From positions 258,054-322,053 of the forward strand of contig NMRA01000015.1 of assembly GCA_002633005.1 (NCBI GenBank): 64,000 nucleotides of DNA, given 5' to 3'. The notes below the pieces were generated by a model. The model was not told the DNA's origin. It saw only the letters and a list, made by a program, of their open reading frames with translations, and made no database searches. Position 1 is the stretch's first letter. Each line of letters starts with the position of its first letter. Origin of the DNA: Phoronis australis (lineage: Eukaryota; Phoronida; Phoronidae). Made by a program: the position numbers and the translations under genes. Shown here piece by piece: positions 35,350-47,165 of the stretch.

Positions 35350-35425
35350 CCGATTTTGATGATTTTTTTTAATTTGCACAACGGATGTCCAATTTTGATG
35401 ATTTTTTTTAATTTGCACAACGAAA
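35350..35425 (+). repeat. About 46-bp direct repeat, two copies
   Basis: AATTTTGATGATTTTTTTTA followed by ATTTGCACAACG, nearly repeated. Confidence 0.85.
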
Positions 35426-35654
35426 TAACTCTTTGCATACGAGATTCAGTTGGCATTTGGTAAGTGACCAAAAAAAAAATTATTTTAGACTGTAACACAG
35501 TCAACTCTCGAATATGGACCTTGATTGTAATTTAGCCGATTAAGGTACTCAACTGCTTGGTCTAGGCTCACCATCAAGCATGCTGTCTAAGGTCCAAGGG
35601 TCCGTGTAGTGCTTCATCAGTATATCACCCGTTTGCTGACTACGGCAATTGTCA

Positions 35655-35760
35655 TAATAGCCGAGATTACCCGACCTCGGGAATCGAACCAGCGCCTCCA
35701 ATTTAACCGACGAGCGTGCCAACTATTCAGCTAATAGGCAATTGCCCGAGTGGCTAACAC
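35655..35760 (-). mobile_element. tRNA-derived SINE-like copy 2
   Basis: Same tRNA-like core as copy 1: B box GGTTCGATTCC, GAGGTCGGGTAATC, and an A-box region TAGCTGAATAGTTGGCACGC. Homology extends to the right through ATTCACCGGAAG and to the left through TCATAATAGCCGAG. Confidence 0.65.
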
Positions 35761-36151
35761 TGAAGCTCATACATGATTCACCGGAAGGACATTTCACAAC
35801 ATTACATTAGTAATCAGCAATGCCTGGTTCTTCACTTCTAAACGACGTTATTTCACAAAACCATTGAAACTGACTATAAATTATGTAGTGAAAACCGGAA
35901 GTTCTGGGTCACTATGCTCGGAGGTGACAGCCTCATGTCATGTTGTGAGTTAGCCTATAAGGGGTCAGTTTGAGCTATTAGTAAGGTTCACTACAATTAA
36001 TACTCTATGTGAAGCCGAAAGGCACTTAAATAACATCCAATGGATGCATAAAAAAGAGCTTCCGATTTGCTTCAGGACCATCAGTGAAAAATTCGGATGT
36101 GTAGGACGTCAAAGGCTGTCAGCCATGAACGTCACAAAATAGCCTCCTTGC

Positions 36152-36851
36152 CCTTGCCGGCACTAGTCGGATATAATGGACCCTAACTTATTCCAAATAA
36201 ATCCACTAAATGTGGGTCTAAATGAATCGTTGCATTCCTCAGACATCTGGCTATCCGTACATATCCACCTTACAACCCTCAATTACTTCGTTCTATAACT
36301 ACGCTATTCCGAACTCGGTCCAGTTTAGCCACACGCATTGTAAAATCGGCAGCCATTTCAGGGAACTTACTATACCTAGCACCATCTATCGGCGATCTGC
36401 TACACCACGCGCTGTTCCTTTTTTATCAGTCAACGTCACTGGTCGATTTCGTCAATTATTAACGTCACCGTTATTAATCATCGTACGTCTGCTCTCGTCA
36501 TCACCTTCGTCGTCTCTCTCACGATCGTATCTGTCATCGTCATGTTATCTCGTCCATGTTGACTGATGAAAAAGGAACAGCTAGTGTTGTAGCAAATCGC
36601 CGATAGACGGCGCTAGATATAGTAGGTTCCCTGAAATGGCTGCCGATTTCATGATGCGCGTGGCTAAAGTGGACCAAGTTCGGAATGGCGTAGTTATAGA
36701 CTAGAATAATTGAGGGCTGTGAAAAGAATTTGTACAGATAGCCAGATGTCTGAGGAATGCAACGATACCAAAATCATTCATTTAGACCTACATTTAGTGG
36801 ATTTATTTGGAATAAGTTAGGGTCCATTATATCCGACTAGTGCCGCCCTTG
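36152..36851. mobile_element. Foldback element, arms of about 290 bases
   Basis: 36152-36434 is the inverse of 36558-36851 with moderate divergence (for example GGATATAATGGACCCTAACT, and its inverse near 36825). The central loop of about 120 bases is rich in TCGTC. The arms contain CTATCGGCGAT and GGCAGCCATTTCAGGGAA. No transposase. Strand transcription through it would give a long double-stranded RNA. Confidence 0.9.
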
Positions 36852-39071
36852 CCTTAGTGATTTTTTTGGTGTTTTTTTACATGTCATCAAGTCACCACTC
36901 GAAGGCAATTTGATGTGATCAAATGAAAGGAGGTATTTCAAGATTTTTTCGATGCACATCTGAGAACAAAATTAGGAGCATACCAATTTCTAGTATCCAA
37001 ACGCTATTACACTACACTATCACTACACTAATTGTACTTGTCTACTATCAGTTAGTACAGTCTACAGACGTGAGCTGTGGCGATTGAGGAACAGATTAGG
37101 GCGAGTGGCGTTATCATTTAAGTGTATCTCACCTGTAAAACGACTTGACAGAAGTACTAGCATTTATGTGGCATTCATTTTCCACCACACATCAGCTAGC
37201 AAAAAGAATTTCGACTTATTTTTACGAATTTGACAATCTCAACGCCAACAAACGGTGTTTTTGAGGAAACAGATCCTTCAGTTTCGCAGCATACGAGTTT
37301 TAGGCAATTCCATTGGTTGATTATTGCGCAAAGCGCTACCGAGCGAGAGATGGGGAAAACAGTGCGTTTCACTCACTGACCTAGAGTTCACAGAAAATCC
37401 ACTTGCTTCACGATTGTGATCCTTCGGCGGGTTGTTTTTGGTCACTAGTTGACCGTCCATTCTATGCTAGGTTTATTGTTTTTGGTCACTAGTTAACCGC
37501 CCAATCCGTGCTAGAATATCATCCACTCTCGCAAAAGTCCTTCGTTCAGATGGTGAACGTCTCATTAGTAGCCCGCGGATCATTTTTTACAGTTTACTGT
37601 AGGCTACACGGTCTTCTGTGGGGTTTCCAGTCTATAATGCCAATAATGGTGAATATTCATGACTGTACAGTACAAAGAGTACACGTTTCCTACCATTTTT
37701 GCCATATTTTAACAATTTCAATAGTGTCGCTGTTTTGATTGCAGCTCTTAAAACTCTTTAAAAAACTGACTTAGAACTTTTTGCACACATAAACTTAAAC
37801 TGCGTATGGAATGCAATTTTTACCATTCAGTAGCTGATTCTGGGCACCAAAAAATGGGTAGAAATAATTGGAGTTGACAAACTTCTAGTGAACTGGAGCA
37901 CCAATACATTTGTTATAACATCGTTAGTAGGCCGTTAGTATATATCATCATTGTTTTCTTATAAAATCTGTTAAATGCTTGTGTATATAATAGGTACTGG
38001 GCCAAACTGTTTACCAATGTTTACACTGAGCTATATACTATAAGGCTTCCATACAAGCCTGAAACTTAACTTTAATGGACCAGATCACTAAGTTTCGTCA
38101 AAAGTCGTACTAATTTCAGAAATTTGGTCTTATTATGCTCCACAATAATAGTTGAAGTTCACGGACTCGAGCAAAAAATAGTGTCTCCAAGAACATACTT
38201 ACAACTGCCTTCCTGTCGCTAGAGAGTTACAAAGCAAATTTAGATAATTTAGGATGTGAGCCAATAATTACGACATTCCTAATTGCCCTCATGTGAAATG
38301 GGAACCCGCCGGATAAGACCAAATTTCAGACTTAGATCCTCATGAAACAGACCACAGGACACAACAATAATTGTGGAGCCTTTGACGTAATATTGCCCTC
38401 TTCAACGGGTAAGGGTATGCACTCTCCTATGAAAGGGCCATGAGGGGATACTTAATTCCTCCAAATTGTTATTTAAGGTTACTTAGATAAAAGAAATCCG
38501 GCTATGATGTGCAAAAATCAAGTCGGCTAATGTGGAAAGATAAACAGTATTGTATCCATCAGTCACCTGTGTTTGCCATGATTCAACTAGTAAAGAAATC
38601 AGTGGCCTTAAAGGAAACACATTAACAGTTTCTGTTGTAATACCCCTCCGGGTTATTTATCATGCAGAGTAAGCAGTTGGCTCGGAAACAAATTATTGTA
38701 GCTCAAGCAGTGTAAAAAAAATTATAATACCTCAAGCAGTGTTAAAAATGTTTACTATACAGCAACGTCTGCCAACTTGTAATTACCAGTCAGAAGACTG
38801 ATCAACAAAATGCAAAACAATTTTAAATATTTATTTTGTCAACATGAAGCAAAAGCTTTCAGACAGCACTGTTTTACATAGTTTGTGCTAATGACCAACA
38901 GCACAGACATCTAGTGATGACAGTAGACTATTATTGCCCAGTGCTCATCACCACAGTGCCTTCAACAGTTACTAAATTTCCCTCCTTTAGTGAAGTCACT
39001 CTGCTCAAATGTCTGAAGAATACTTATGCTCTTCATTGAAAATTGGGATTTTCAAACACCACCAGATTCCT
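36852..39071. other. Intergenic, nothing recognised
   Basis: A small duplication at about 37434-37500 (GTTTTTGGTCACTAGTT twice) is the only structure seen. Confidence 0.5.
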
Positions 39072-39615
39072 AACATTACGGCGTTCTCCCGTTCAGTGAT
39101 TTTGAACAGACTTAGAGGGTTGTGAGTGACTGATAACATCTAGCTCCTTTGTTAACTGCCAAACACAGTCTTTTGTCTGGTTTGAAAACAGGCACGCCAA
39201 TTATCTACCAGGCATATTACAGACCAGGTGTGAACCTAACTAAACCCAGAGCGAATTGGCACATTCGGAAAGAATAGATTGTCGTAACTTTGGTTGTAGT
39301 CGGACGATTTTGGCAATTCAAAAACTAAACACGATCAGCATTTCATGAGGAATTCAGTAACGCTATTGGTTTATGTTCAAATATGTATATAACTTAACTT
39401 TTATTTTTAACAGCACAACCCAGTTGGGTTTGATACGATCTTATTGGAGATTAGAGCAATTATCGAACAAAAGAGCGCTGGCCCTCCAACACAGCTAAAT
39501 GCCAGAATGGAGTTAATCAGTCGTGTAAGATATTGGCTGCAGGGGTCATCTTCGCAACTTGTTGTTGGGCTATAGAATCGAACAAGTTGAGATCAACGGG
39601 AAAACGCTGTAATGA
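39072..39615 (+). repeat. 540-bp dispersed element, left copy (inverted partner at 44059)
   Basis: Starts CATTACGGCGTTCTCC and ends AACGCTGTAATG. Roughly 80% identical to the reverse complement of 44059-44592. The 3' half is best conserved and holds a splice-acceptor-like tract (TTTTATTTTTAACAG) followed by an open frame of about 50 codons ending at the same TAG in both copies. Confidence 0.85.
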
Positions 39616-40601
39616 CATACAAGCTCACTATTTCCAGTATTAACATTGACAAAGAAAAATTAATTACAATCAACAAGATTACATAGTTAACTCAATTTCC
39701 TGACTTTAAAAAACGGACAAAAAATAACAGGCAACAATGTCAGAGTAAACTAACTTGAAATTTCAAAAATTACACTCAACATTATTGCCAGTGCAGTGAC
39801 CGCATCAGTGACCAAACATTGCATGACACTTTCATCAAAAGAACATACAGATAATAGGTCCATGATAGCAGGTCTTCCATCTAGCATTTAACAGTTGCTG
39901 AATCAGTGCTCACATTTCTTACTTTTTCTCTTGTTCATTACGTAGCCATTCCAGACAGCAACATAAACTTTACAAGCTCATCCACTATTAGAATAACCAG
40001 GTAACCTATTACCTATTAAATTACCTGAAACCCAGCATAACTATTTTCATCCATGGATAGCCAGGTTGGGAAAGATATTATGTATGTTTACTGGGGGGGA
40101 GGAGGGGACAAAGACAAGGTGGATAGGGATCATTAACGATGTAAGGAAATCGATCAGTCTTATAGGATTAAGCAGACCAGCTGAACTGCTTATTTGATGG
40201 TTGGCAATTAAAGACGAGAGAATTAGGAGAGCCATGAGAGCACGAGAATGATTTCCAATTGATCCCGACTCAGACTTGGTGGACATTACCACATAGTAGT
40301 TCATAAATACAAGAGCAGAGAAATAACTTGCGCTGTAAGCCTCTCCTAATATTTGATCAGTTTAAATTCACTACTGCATTGTAACTTTTTGACACTGGCT
40401 ATTTCGAAAGTAAGCTAAGTTTGCAATGAGTGACTGCGTAACGTGGAAAATGTTATTTTGTCTCATTACTTTTGTCTTGATTATACTGAATGGAAGCAGC
40501 CTCCCTGTGTTTGGACCATGGTAATTGGACCCAGCTGGAGAGGTTGTGTTGTGTCGTCAACACTTAGCAGTTACAGGACTTGGCACCATCTAGGCCATCA
40601 G

Positions 40602-40666
40602 TCAGTCTGTGAGTTCAAGTCCATATTCATTGTATAAAGCAGCTGTTGTCACACACTTTTGTTCAG
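40602..40666 (-). CDS. swi5: SWI5 coding exon 3 (C-terminus)
   Basis: Encodes, after the split Ala codon, EQKCVTTAALYNEYGLELTD and a TGA stop. It aligns with the conserved SWI5 ending (V-TTK-ELYPEFGLDLND). The acceptor is a long T run followed by CAG at 40667. 65 bases; two bases complete the codon left by exon 2. The exon is too short to appear in a simple ORF search. Confidence 0.85.
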
Positions 40667-41229
40667 CTGAAAAAAAAAAAACAAATGGAAAATGAAAGCT
40701 AAATGCCATATACAAATTTGTCATACATCACCACTTGTAGCTATCCTACGGTATGCAGCTTTGTAGGCAATGATCTCCAGCCATCCTTTAGCAACAGTAA
40801 GTTCTGAAAACATGTCATGTTACTTGCACCTACTTTCATGCACCATCCAGTCATGACATGAAAACTGTATATTAAGATTTTATCCTCGGGTTCATCCTTG
40901 GCCATCTCGTGTGTTGATAAGCTCAACGAAATAATTGCACGCAAACTAGACGATCAGTTCTTATACCTGTTATAAAAACTAAATTGTCCAATCATGCAGG
41001 CACTCAGACGAGATTTTTTGCTGTTGCATGCAGATTGAAATTTATGATGAATGTATGGAATTTTTCAGATACAACAGCTGCAGCCATACGCCACATAGGC
41101 ATTGCTTGACATCCACACAGAATGTTTGAATGTACCAATCGGAATGTCTAAATGTTTTTTTTTTTGTCAACAAATAACAATCCACTGTCATCCTCCTTTC
41201 CTACTGCTGCTTGCCACAAATATCTTCGT

Positions 41230-41320
41230 CACGCACACACCCCCACACCCACCCACACACACACCCCCACACCCACCCACACACCCACCCACCCACACAC
41301 CCACACCACATCAATTTAAG
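41230..41320 (+). repeat. CA/CCCA-rich simple repeat
   Basis: Mixed (CA)n and (CCCA)n run in SWI5 intron 2 (minus-strand gene). Confidence 0.95.
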
Positions 41321-41554
41321 CTGCATCTTGCCCTGCTTAGGTGGTTAAAAAACAAAAATTAAATTGGTCTCAATTTCTTTACCATGATAGGACCAAGAAT
41401 ACGTAAACCCTCACCACGTTTAGAAACCCATCAGAAAATTATTGACTTTCCTTAGCAGATCAGCTGTTGGTTTCGACTATTTGACTAAGAACTCAAAATA
41501 TATTTAAAGTGGCAGCTAAACATGGCCAACTGCAAGAGGTAAAATGACACACAC

Positions 41555-41649
41555 CTATTTTACCAAGTACTGTTTGAGCAACATCCTTTATCTCATTGTA
41601 CTCATGCAGTTTCTTGATGTGTTCTGCCAGTTCCTCTTGTTTGAATCCC
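41555..41649 (-). CDS. swi5: SWI5 coding exon 2 (core domain)
   Basis: Encodes GFKQEELAEHIKKLHEYNEI then KDVAQTVLGKI. The HxxxLHEYNxIKDVxQxLxGK run is the hallmark of the SWI5 family. SWI5 forms a complex with SFR1 that stabilises RAD51 filaments in homologous recombination. One base in, one base out. The acceptor is CTCCAATAG and the donor is GTGTGT. Confidence 0.93.
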
Positions 41650-43249
41650 CTATTGGAGAAATATAGCAATGCAGGTCATAACTTATACCAAATTTTAGAA
41701 CAGGTCAATATTGGCTGACCCAAATGCATGAATGATCAGTACCTTCAGTGTAACACACTATCAGTATAGTTTGGTAACAGCCTTTCGTTAACACAAACTT
41801 CATTGAAAACGAGACTAAACTAAGCGTGATACAGTTGCTCGTAGTGTCTCCTTTCTTCAGGTGTCGGCTATAACTGCCACATCTATTTTCAGGCTCTATT
41901 TACACAAAACATGGTGTCCGATATAAGGAACATCAAAATTGCCCATGTCAATCTTCAGAATCGGGGAAATTTCCACTTGAATTTTGGTCTACCAAATGTT
42001 AGAGACTGTCTCAAACTGGACATTTTTCACCATTTATTAAAATTACTGGAATTTACAGAAAGTGCATGGGAGTAACTTGGCAGTAGAATTCTAATTCTTA
42101 TGCAAAGAATTCAGCGTTATCTGTTTACAATTTTAACACAGACTATCTCAATCCAGAGGTGTATTGTCTTTGGAGCATCAAAAATATACAACGAGTTTCA
42201 GAGTGTCCAGAGCTCCACACTTAGCATATCGACACCTCACTACATGCAACCTGGCAAAACCCCAGGTCATCAAATGAGAAATGAGGTCCCCAAAACAAAG
42301 AAACCCCAAATAAGGAAGTGTGAAAGTTTTGACCCCTACAAATGAGACACGGTTGGCAGCAGCTAAAAATGAGAAAAGATGTCTGAACTGAAGAACCAGT
42401 AAACTGAGCACATCTGCTGGAAAACCCGACATCGCCCGAGACACTTAATTAATTGAATGAAAAATTAAGCTGGAATATCGTATACTTGGTACCAGCCGGT
42501 TACCTCTCTCGAGCCCAATATACTGCGCAGGCTGACCTCCTACCCATGGAAGAAGCCGACGATCATGACATATTATGGTGAATGAGCCACAAGGAAACCC
42601 TTCTAGTTTTTGCTGTCAAATCTGACTTCTGTTTTTCACTTCCTGTAGTAGCTCAGATGTGTGTGTAACGACTTGGGATTTTTACCAGGTCACCAAATAA
42701 AATCTGACGTTGCACAGGTAACGTGCATGTCGCCCAATCTTGCTCTGGTGTCTATCAAAACTGTAAGCAGACATCACTGTTGTATTTCACCAATTCTACC
42801 TGCCGACAGTGCACGCGCAACATATTTTATCATATCTAAATATGGCACGATTGCTATCAAAACAACATGTTCTATGATTATATTTTTTCTGAAATTCTGA
42901 AGGAATTACATCACATCTGCAAGAACCCTACCCATTCAGGTGGGCTAAACATAGTGACATGAATTTTCGACAATTTCACCCTTAAACACTCAACTTCTGA
43001 TGTCAGTTTTGGCTAAATGCTCAGCCTTGTAATCAATAATTTTCAAGAGTATGTACATCGTCATTCCGTGGCAATTGCCTAAGCTAATGCACTTACCAAG
43101 TTACGGATCCAAGTGGCTAATGAATCAAAAGTACTTTATCATATTTGCACATATTTCAGCTCATGCAACTATGTAACTAGTTGCTCATATATTTGGAATT
43201 AGTGCATGCTCCACTTGTTAAACACCTAAGTAAAACCAGGAAAAGTTTC

Positions 43250-43345
43250 AAAATAGAATGTCACTCAATCTTGACTTATCCATGATAGAATGTCACTCAA
43301 TCTTGACTTATCCATGATAGAATGACACTCAATCCTGACTTATCC
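43250..43345 (+). repeat. 32-bp tandem repeat, three copies
   Basis: Unit GAATGTCACTCAATCTTGAC then TTATCCATGATA. It lies in SWI5 intron 1. Confidence 0.9.
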
Positions 43346-43713
43346 ATGATAGAATGGGAGACACTGATGTGAATTAACACTAACAACGTAATAAGTGAAA
43401 AGCAACAAGAATGAACAGAAAAGAAGAGAAAAATACATACCCTTTTCAGACACACGTAAAGAGGGGACAGACATAAACGTATGGGGGACAAACATACACA
43501 TATAGAGGGGACAGACATAAACGTATAGAGGGGATGCTGAGGTGCACCAGCCAGGTTAAAAAATATTTTTCTTCAAAAAAGTATCATTTCGCACATAGGC
43601 CTAAATACTATAGATATACACACAATAGTAATTCACCACCCACTATGTGGTAATCCAACAATAACATAAAATAGTGTCTGTGGGGCAGCAATAGAAAACC
43701 ATTTTAACCATAC

Positions 43714-43799
43714 TCTTTCTGAAGAGACTGTATCATTGCATCAAGTTGGTCGTTTTCTTTGCGTAGGTTTTGCAACTCCACATCATCTGAAGAATCCAT
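43714..43799 (-). CDS. swi5: SWI5 coding exon 1 (N-terminal coiled coil)
   Basis: MDSSDDVELQNLRKENDQLD then AMIQSLQK: a short heptad-like coiled coil, as expected for the N-terminus of small SWI5 proteins. The start is firm because an in-frame TAG lies six bases upstream. Using the donor GTATGG (not the later GTTAAA) keeps frame into exon 2 and gives LQKEGF, as in the family. The three exons make an 81-residue protein. A good acceptor (ATTTTATTGCAG) ends at 43808, so a 5' UTR exon lies further upstream. Confidence 0.88.
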
Positions 43800-44058
43800 T
43801 TTCTATCCTGCAATAAAATCATTGAAAATATGTATATGTATGTATATGTTACTGCTGCATGGTCTAAGTTAACATAAACCTCTGGCCAGACACACAACAC
43901 AATTTTTTCATTAAAAATGCCTCAATTCTGTTACACCTACAATTCATGAAGACTGGATAACGCCGTTCCTTTGAAAATGCCTACGACATGTCTCAAGTGC
44001 GCTGTCCACGCACAAACTTACTCTAGAACAAGTTACTCTTAGAATGAATCGTCACTAA

Positions 44059-44592
44059 GCATTACAACATCTTCTCGTTGATCCCAACTTGTTCGATTCT
44101 ATAGCCCAACAAGCTGGAAAGATGACCCCTGTAGCCAATATCTTACACGACTGATTAACTCCATTCTGGCATTTACAGTTCGAAGGCCAGCTCTCGTTTG
44201 TTCAATAATTGCTCTAATCTCCAAAAAGATCGTATCAAGCCTGACCGGGCTGTGCTGTTAAAAATAAAAGTTAAGTTATAACATATTTAAACACAAACCA
44301 AAAAAGCATTTCTGAATTTCTTGTCAAATGATGATCATGTTTAGTTTTTGAATCGCCAAGTTGATTGGCCTAACTACAACCGAAGTTATGACAATCTATT
44401 CTTTCCAAATGTACCACTTGGGTATGGGTTTGACTGTGTTGTGTAATAAGCTGGCAGATAATTGGCCTGCCTGTTGTCATACCAGACAAAAGACTGAGCT
44501 TCAGTTGGCAGTTAACAAAGGAGCTAGATGTTATCACATGCTCACAACCTCTACGTCGGGTAACGTCACTGAACAGGAGAACGCCGTCATGG
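44059..44592 (-). repeat. 540-bp dispersed element, right copy (inverted)
   Basis: Reverse-complement partner of 39072-39615. Together they bracket all three SWI5 coding exons at a spacing of 5 kb. The matching conserved open frame runs on the minus strand here. Confidence 0.85.
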
Positions 44593-46216
44593 TTTGAGGG
44601 CTTTGTGGACGTTAGACTAGTGTAACTTGACCCACATGTGTTTACTTACTTCACATTATCGAGGTGGGGTAACTTGTTCTAGGGTAACATGCGCCTCTCA
44701 TCCCTATCTGTCCAAAAACCTGGGGCATGGCGGAAGTAATTATCAGCTGTAGTAACCTGCCATATTTGCTCAGGTTGTTCATTGTCATGCAGAGCGACAA
44801 CTTGAGCCTAGTGTGTACTGTGGATGCTCCACTTGAAGTAGGGCAAGTTGTCCCAGTGTAAGTCTGGGACATGCTATAAACTCCAGGGAGCTAAGCAGCC
44901 TATGAAATGGGTTTAGAGGAGGGGATGTCGTGTGGCTGCATGCATGATCCAATGGTTGCATTTTAATTTTCAATTTTCTGCTATAGTTTCAGGTACCATT
45001 TTCAAGTTCATCATTTTATTACTGATTTGGGATGTTAGTTCAGTTCAGCTTATTAAGCCACTATGGGAGAACATTTTTTTCTAATAAATTTCTGTCTGAT
45101 TGCAGAGTGAATACTGTGATTTTGGAAAGTCAGCAAATCGTTGTTTTAGGGGAACACCAAAAAACATTTGTTTGAAAGCCCTGGGGACTAGAATGGAGGA
45201 TAGGGTAATATAATAATTTAGTCAGTGCAAATACTTATCTGGACAGAACCTGCTAGGCCTTACTACATGAGCTGCGCACTCAAGGGAGCTCGGGGGAGGG
45301 CCCAGCCCCCCATGCACCATAGACTATAGTAATCTATGCATGCACTTTCAGATGTGCTCAGTGCGCCGCCCATCGCAACATAGGGCCATTAGGGGACCAC
45401 TGAGTCTATATATTGCACCCGCTCAGTTCTGCGCCGTCCATGTTAACGACCGTCAGAACAGGGCACGTAAGCCCCATCGTCTACTAGAAGGATGACTGAA
45501 CATCTATGCAGGGCTTCAAATCCGTGTTAGAACATAGATTACAGACAACAGATTCGCAACTCCGACATTTTCTTACATACATGCTAGCCAAGAGGCGCAC
45601 CGCCACTCTCCTGACATTTCTGGTACAGTTTCCGGTTAGTGTATTTTGACGAGAAATATTTGCATCTACTTTACTGTCCAAAACAACGAAAAAATATTAA
45701 TTTCGGCATTGAAACGCTTTTCAAAGTCTTTCAATAGTAGAAGTGTTGGTATTGTGAGTACTTTTGGCAATGCTACTGGTAATTAATTACAAAATTGAAA
45801 CTTCGGTGCCGACTGATTATGTCGTCTGCTTGCCCAATAGTACCCTCCAATGAGCTATATATATTTATCTCATTGGTACCCTCTGACAAAGCGCCACTTT
45901 CTATACTGCAAAAACTTTCGTTCAGCACCGACTGTGATACAGTCTGTAGCCCAATAGTTATCGGACAGTTTGTGATTTATGGTTCACATAGGCCAACTGA
46001 GAAAACTACGAAAGCATGTTTGTGCGCAAATTCCAAGGAGTACCTGTGAATGCAAAAGATACTTAACGACGTTTTTGGTTTAGAAAAATATCAATTTTGT
46101 TCGAATTAAAAAATGCGCCTCTGCAACGATTTGACTAGTTTAACCTTTGCATGTTTATAAGCAAGATTTGGATTACTGCAACATTTCGATCACCCATAGA
46201 TTATATACACCCATAG
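44593..46216. other. Intron or intergenic, nothing recognised
   Basis: Probably within a 5' UTR intron of SWI5. No gene supported. Confidence 0.4.
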
Positions 46217-46240
46217 ACTATAGATACTAATATCTATAGT
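46217..46240. repeat. Perfect 10-bp palindromic hairpin
   Basis: ACTATAGATA, four-base loop CTAA, TATCTATAGT. Function unknown. Confidence 0.9.
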
Positions 46241-46285
46241 ACGACATCTAATCAACCATGGTTAAAAGTGTCCCAGAATTCTTAC

Positions 46286-46400
46286 CGAACTCAGAGAACC
46301 AGCCTGAGCCACCCAATTTTGAAGACTGAGAGCTTCGCAGCTTGTTCTTGTCAAGGTCAACCAAGGGGGTTAACTATTGTCTTGGGGTCAACAGGCTAAC
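46286..46400 (-). other. Possible SWI5 5' untranslated exon
   Basis: On the minus strand CTCTGAGTTCG is followed by the strong donor GTAAGA at 46285. Together with the acceptor at 43808 this would make a non-coding first exon, placing SWI5 head to head with beta-tubulin. The transcription start is not visible and the right boundary is arbitrary. Confidence 0.3.
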
Positions 46401-46535
46401 AGCCACACTAACATAATCGCAAGACTTTGCAGTCTTCAATCGTTGTAAGAAACAAAAAGTTACATTGTCGTCGCAAGCAAATTTACTTTGTATCACACTA
46501 TCTAAAGCGGGAAATTGAGCTTACCTCGTGCTCTG

Positions 46536-46580
46536 TGACGTCATTACCAAAAGTGATTGGTAAACGCCCTCTTATACCCA
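46536..46580 (+). promoter_or_regulatory. CRE and inverted CCAAT box upstream of beta-tubulin
   Basis: TGACGTCA (46536-46543) is a perfect palindromic CRE. ATTGG (46556-46560) is an inverted CCAAT box, and CTTATACCCATAAA near 46573 could serve as a weak TATA region. They lie about 200-240 bases before the tubulin ATG and may also serve the divergent SWI5 gene. Confidence 0.5.
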
Positions 46581-46779
46581 TAAATGGAAATATAACTTTC
46601 CGTCTGCAAGTCAATCTTTCTGCGTTGCTTAGTTTCGATATTAAAATTGCGACACGTGCTCATATCTCCTATAAAGCAATGCACGCGCAAAACGAGCGTT
46701 TCAGAGTTGATTTGAACTGCGAAGAGGTGGCATCGGTAGTTAGTTTTCGTTTTGATTTTGCAGCTGTTTGATCTCAGAA

Positions 46780-46836
46780 ATGCGTGAAATCGTACATTTA
46801 CAAGCCGGACAGTGTGGTAATCAGATAGGTGCCAAG
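46780..46836 (+). CDS. Beta-tubulin exon 1
   Basis: MREIVHLQAGQCGNQIGAK, the invariant start of beta-tubulins, with the first nucleotide-contacting loop (GQCGNQ). The N-terminal MREI peptide is the known co-translational signal for tubulin mRNA autoregulation. The donor GTAAGA follows codon 19, the classic intron position. Purine at -3 of the ATG. Confidence 0.97.
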
Positions 46837-47056
46837 GTAAGAGCAGCAAAGCCGTCATGCATAATACATTCTAAAAATTCAACCGATTTCGAACAAAATG
46901 AGGATCAAGTGAAAAATGTGTCGAAAATATTATCTAGTAGGTAATCTTAGCTGCCGAGAATTAAGTGTGTCTTCTCGCTCACAGTTGTTCACCAATTAAA
47001 TGTGCTTTCATTTTTCAAACTTGTGCAGAGTATTGATAAAAATGATTACTTTTCAG

Positions 47057-47165
47057 TTTTGGGAAGTCATATCCGACGAGCATGGCATTGACCCAACTGG
47101 AACATACCATGGTGATTCAGATCTGCAGCTAGAAAGAATAAATGTGTATTATAACGAAGCAACAG
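47057..47165 (+). CDS. Beta-tubulin exon 2
   Basis: [20 protein letters not shown] then [16 protein letters not shown], residues 20-55, plus the first base of Gly56. The acceptor is TTACTTTTCAG and the donor is GTAACG. Position and phase match the canonical beta-tubulin gene structure. Confidence 0.97.

Noticed and set aside
40741-40944. Minus-strand frame (AKDEPEDKILIYSFH) considered as the SWI5 C-terminus
   Set aside because: It does not fit the SWI5 ending, whereas the exon at 40602-40666 fits in sequence, phase and splice site.
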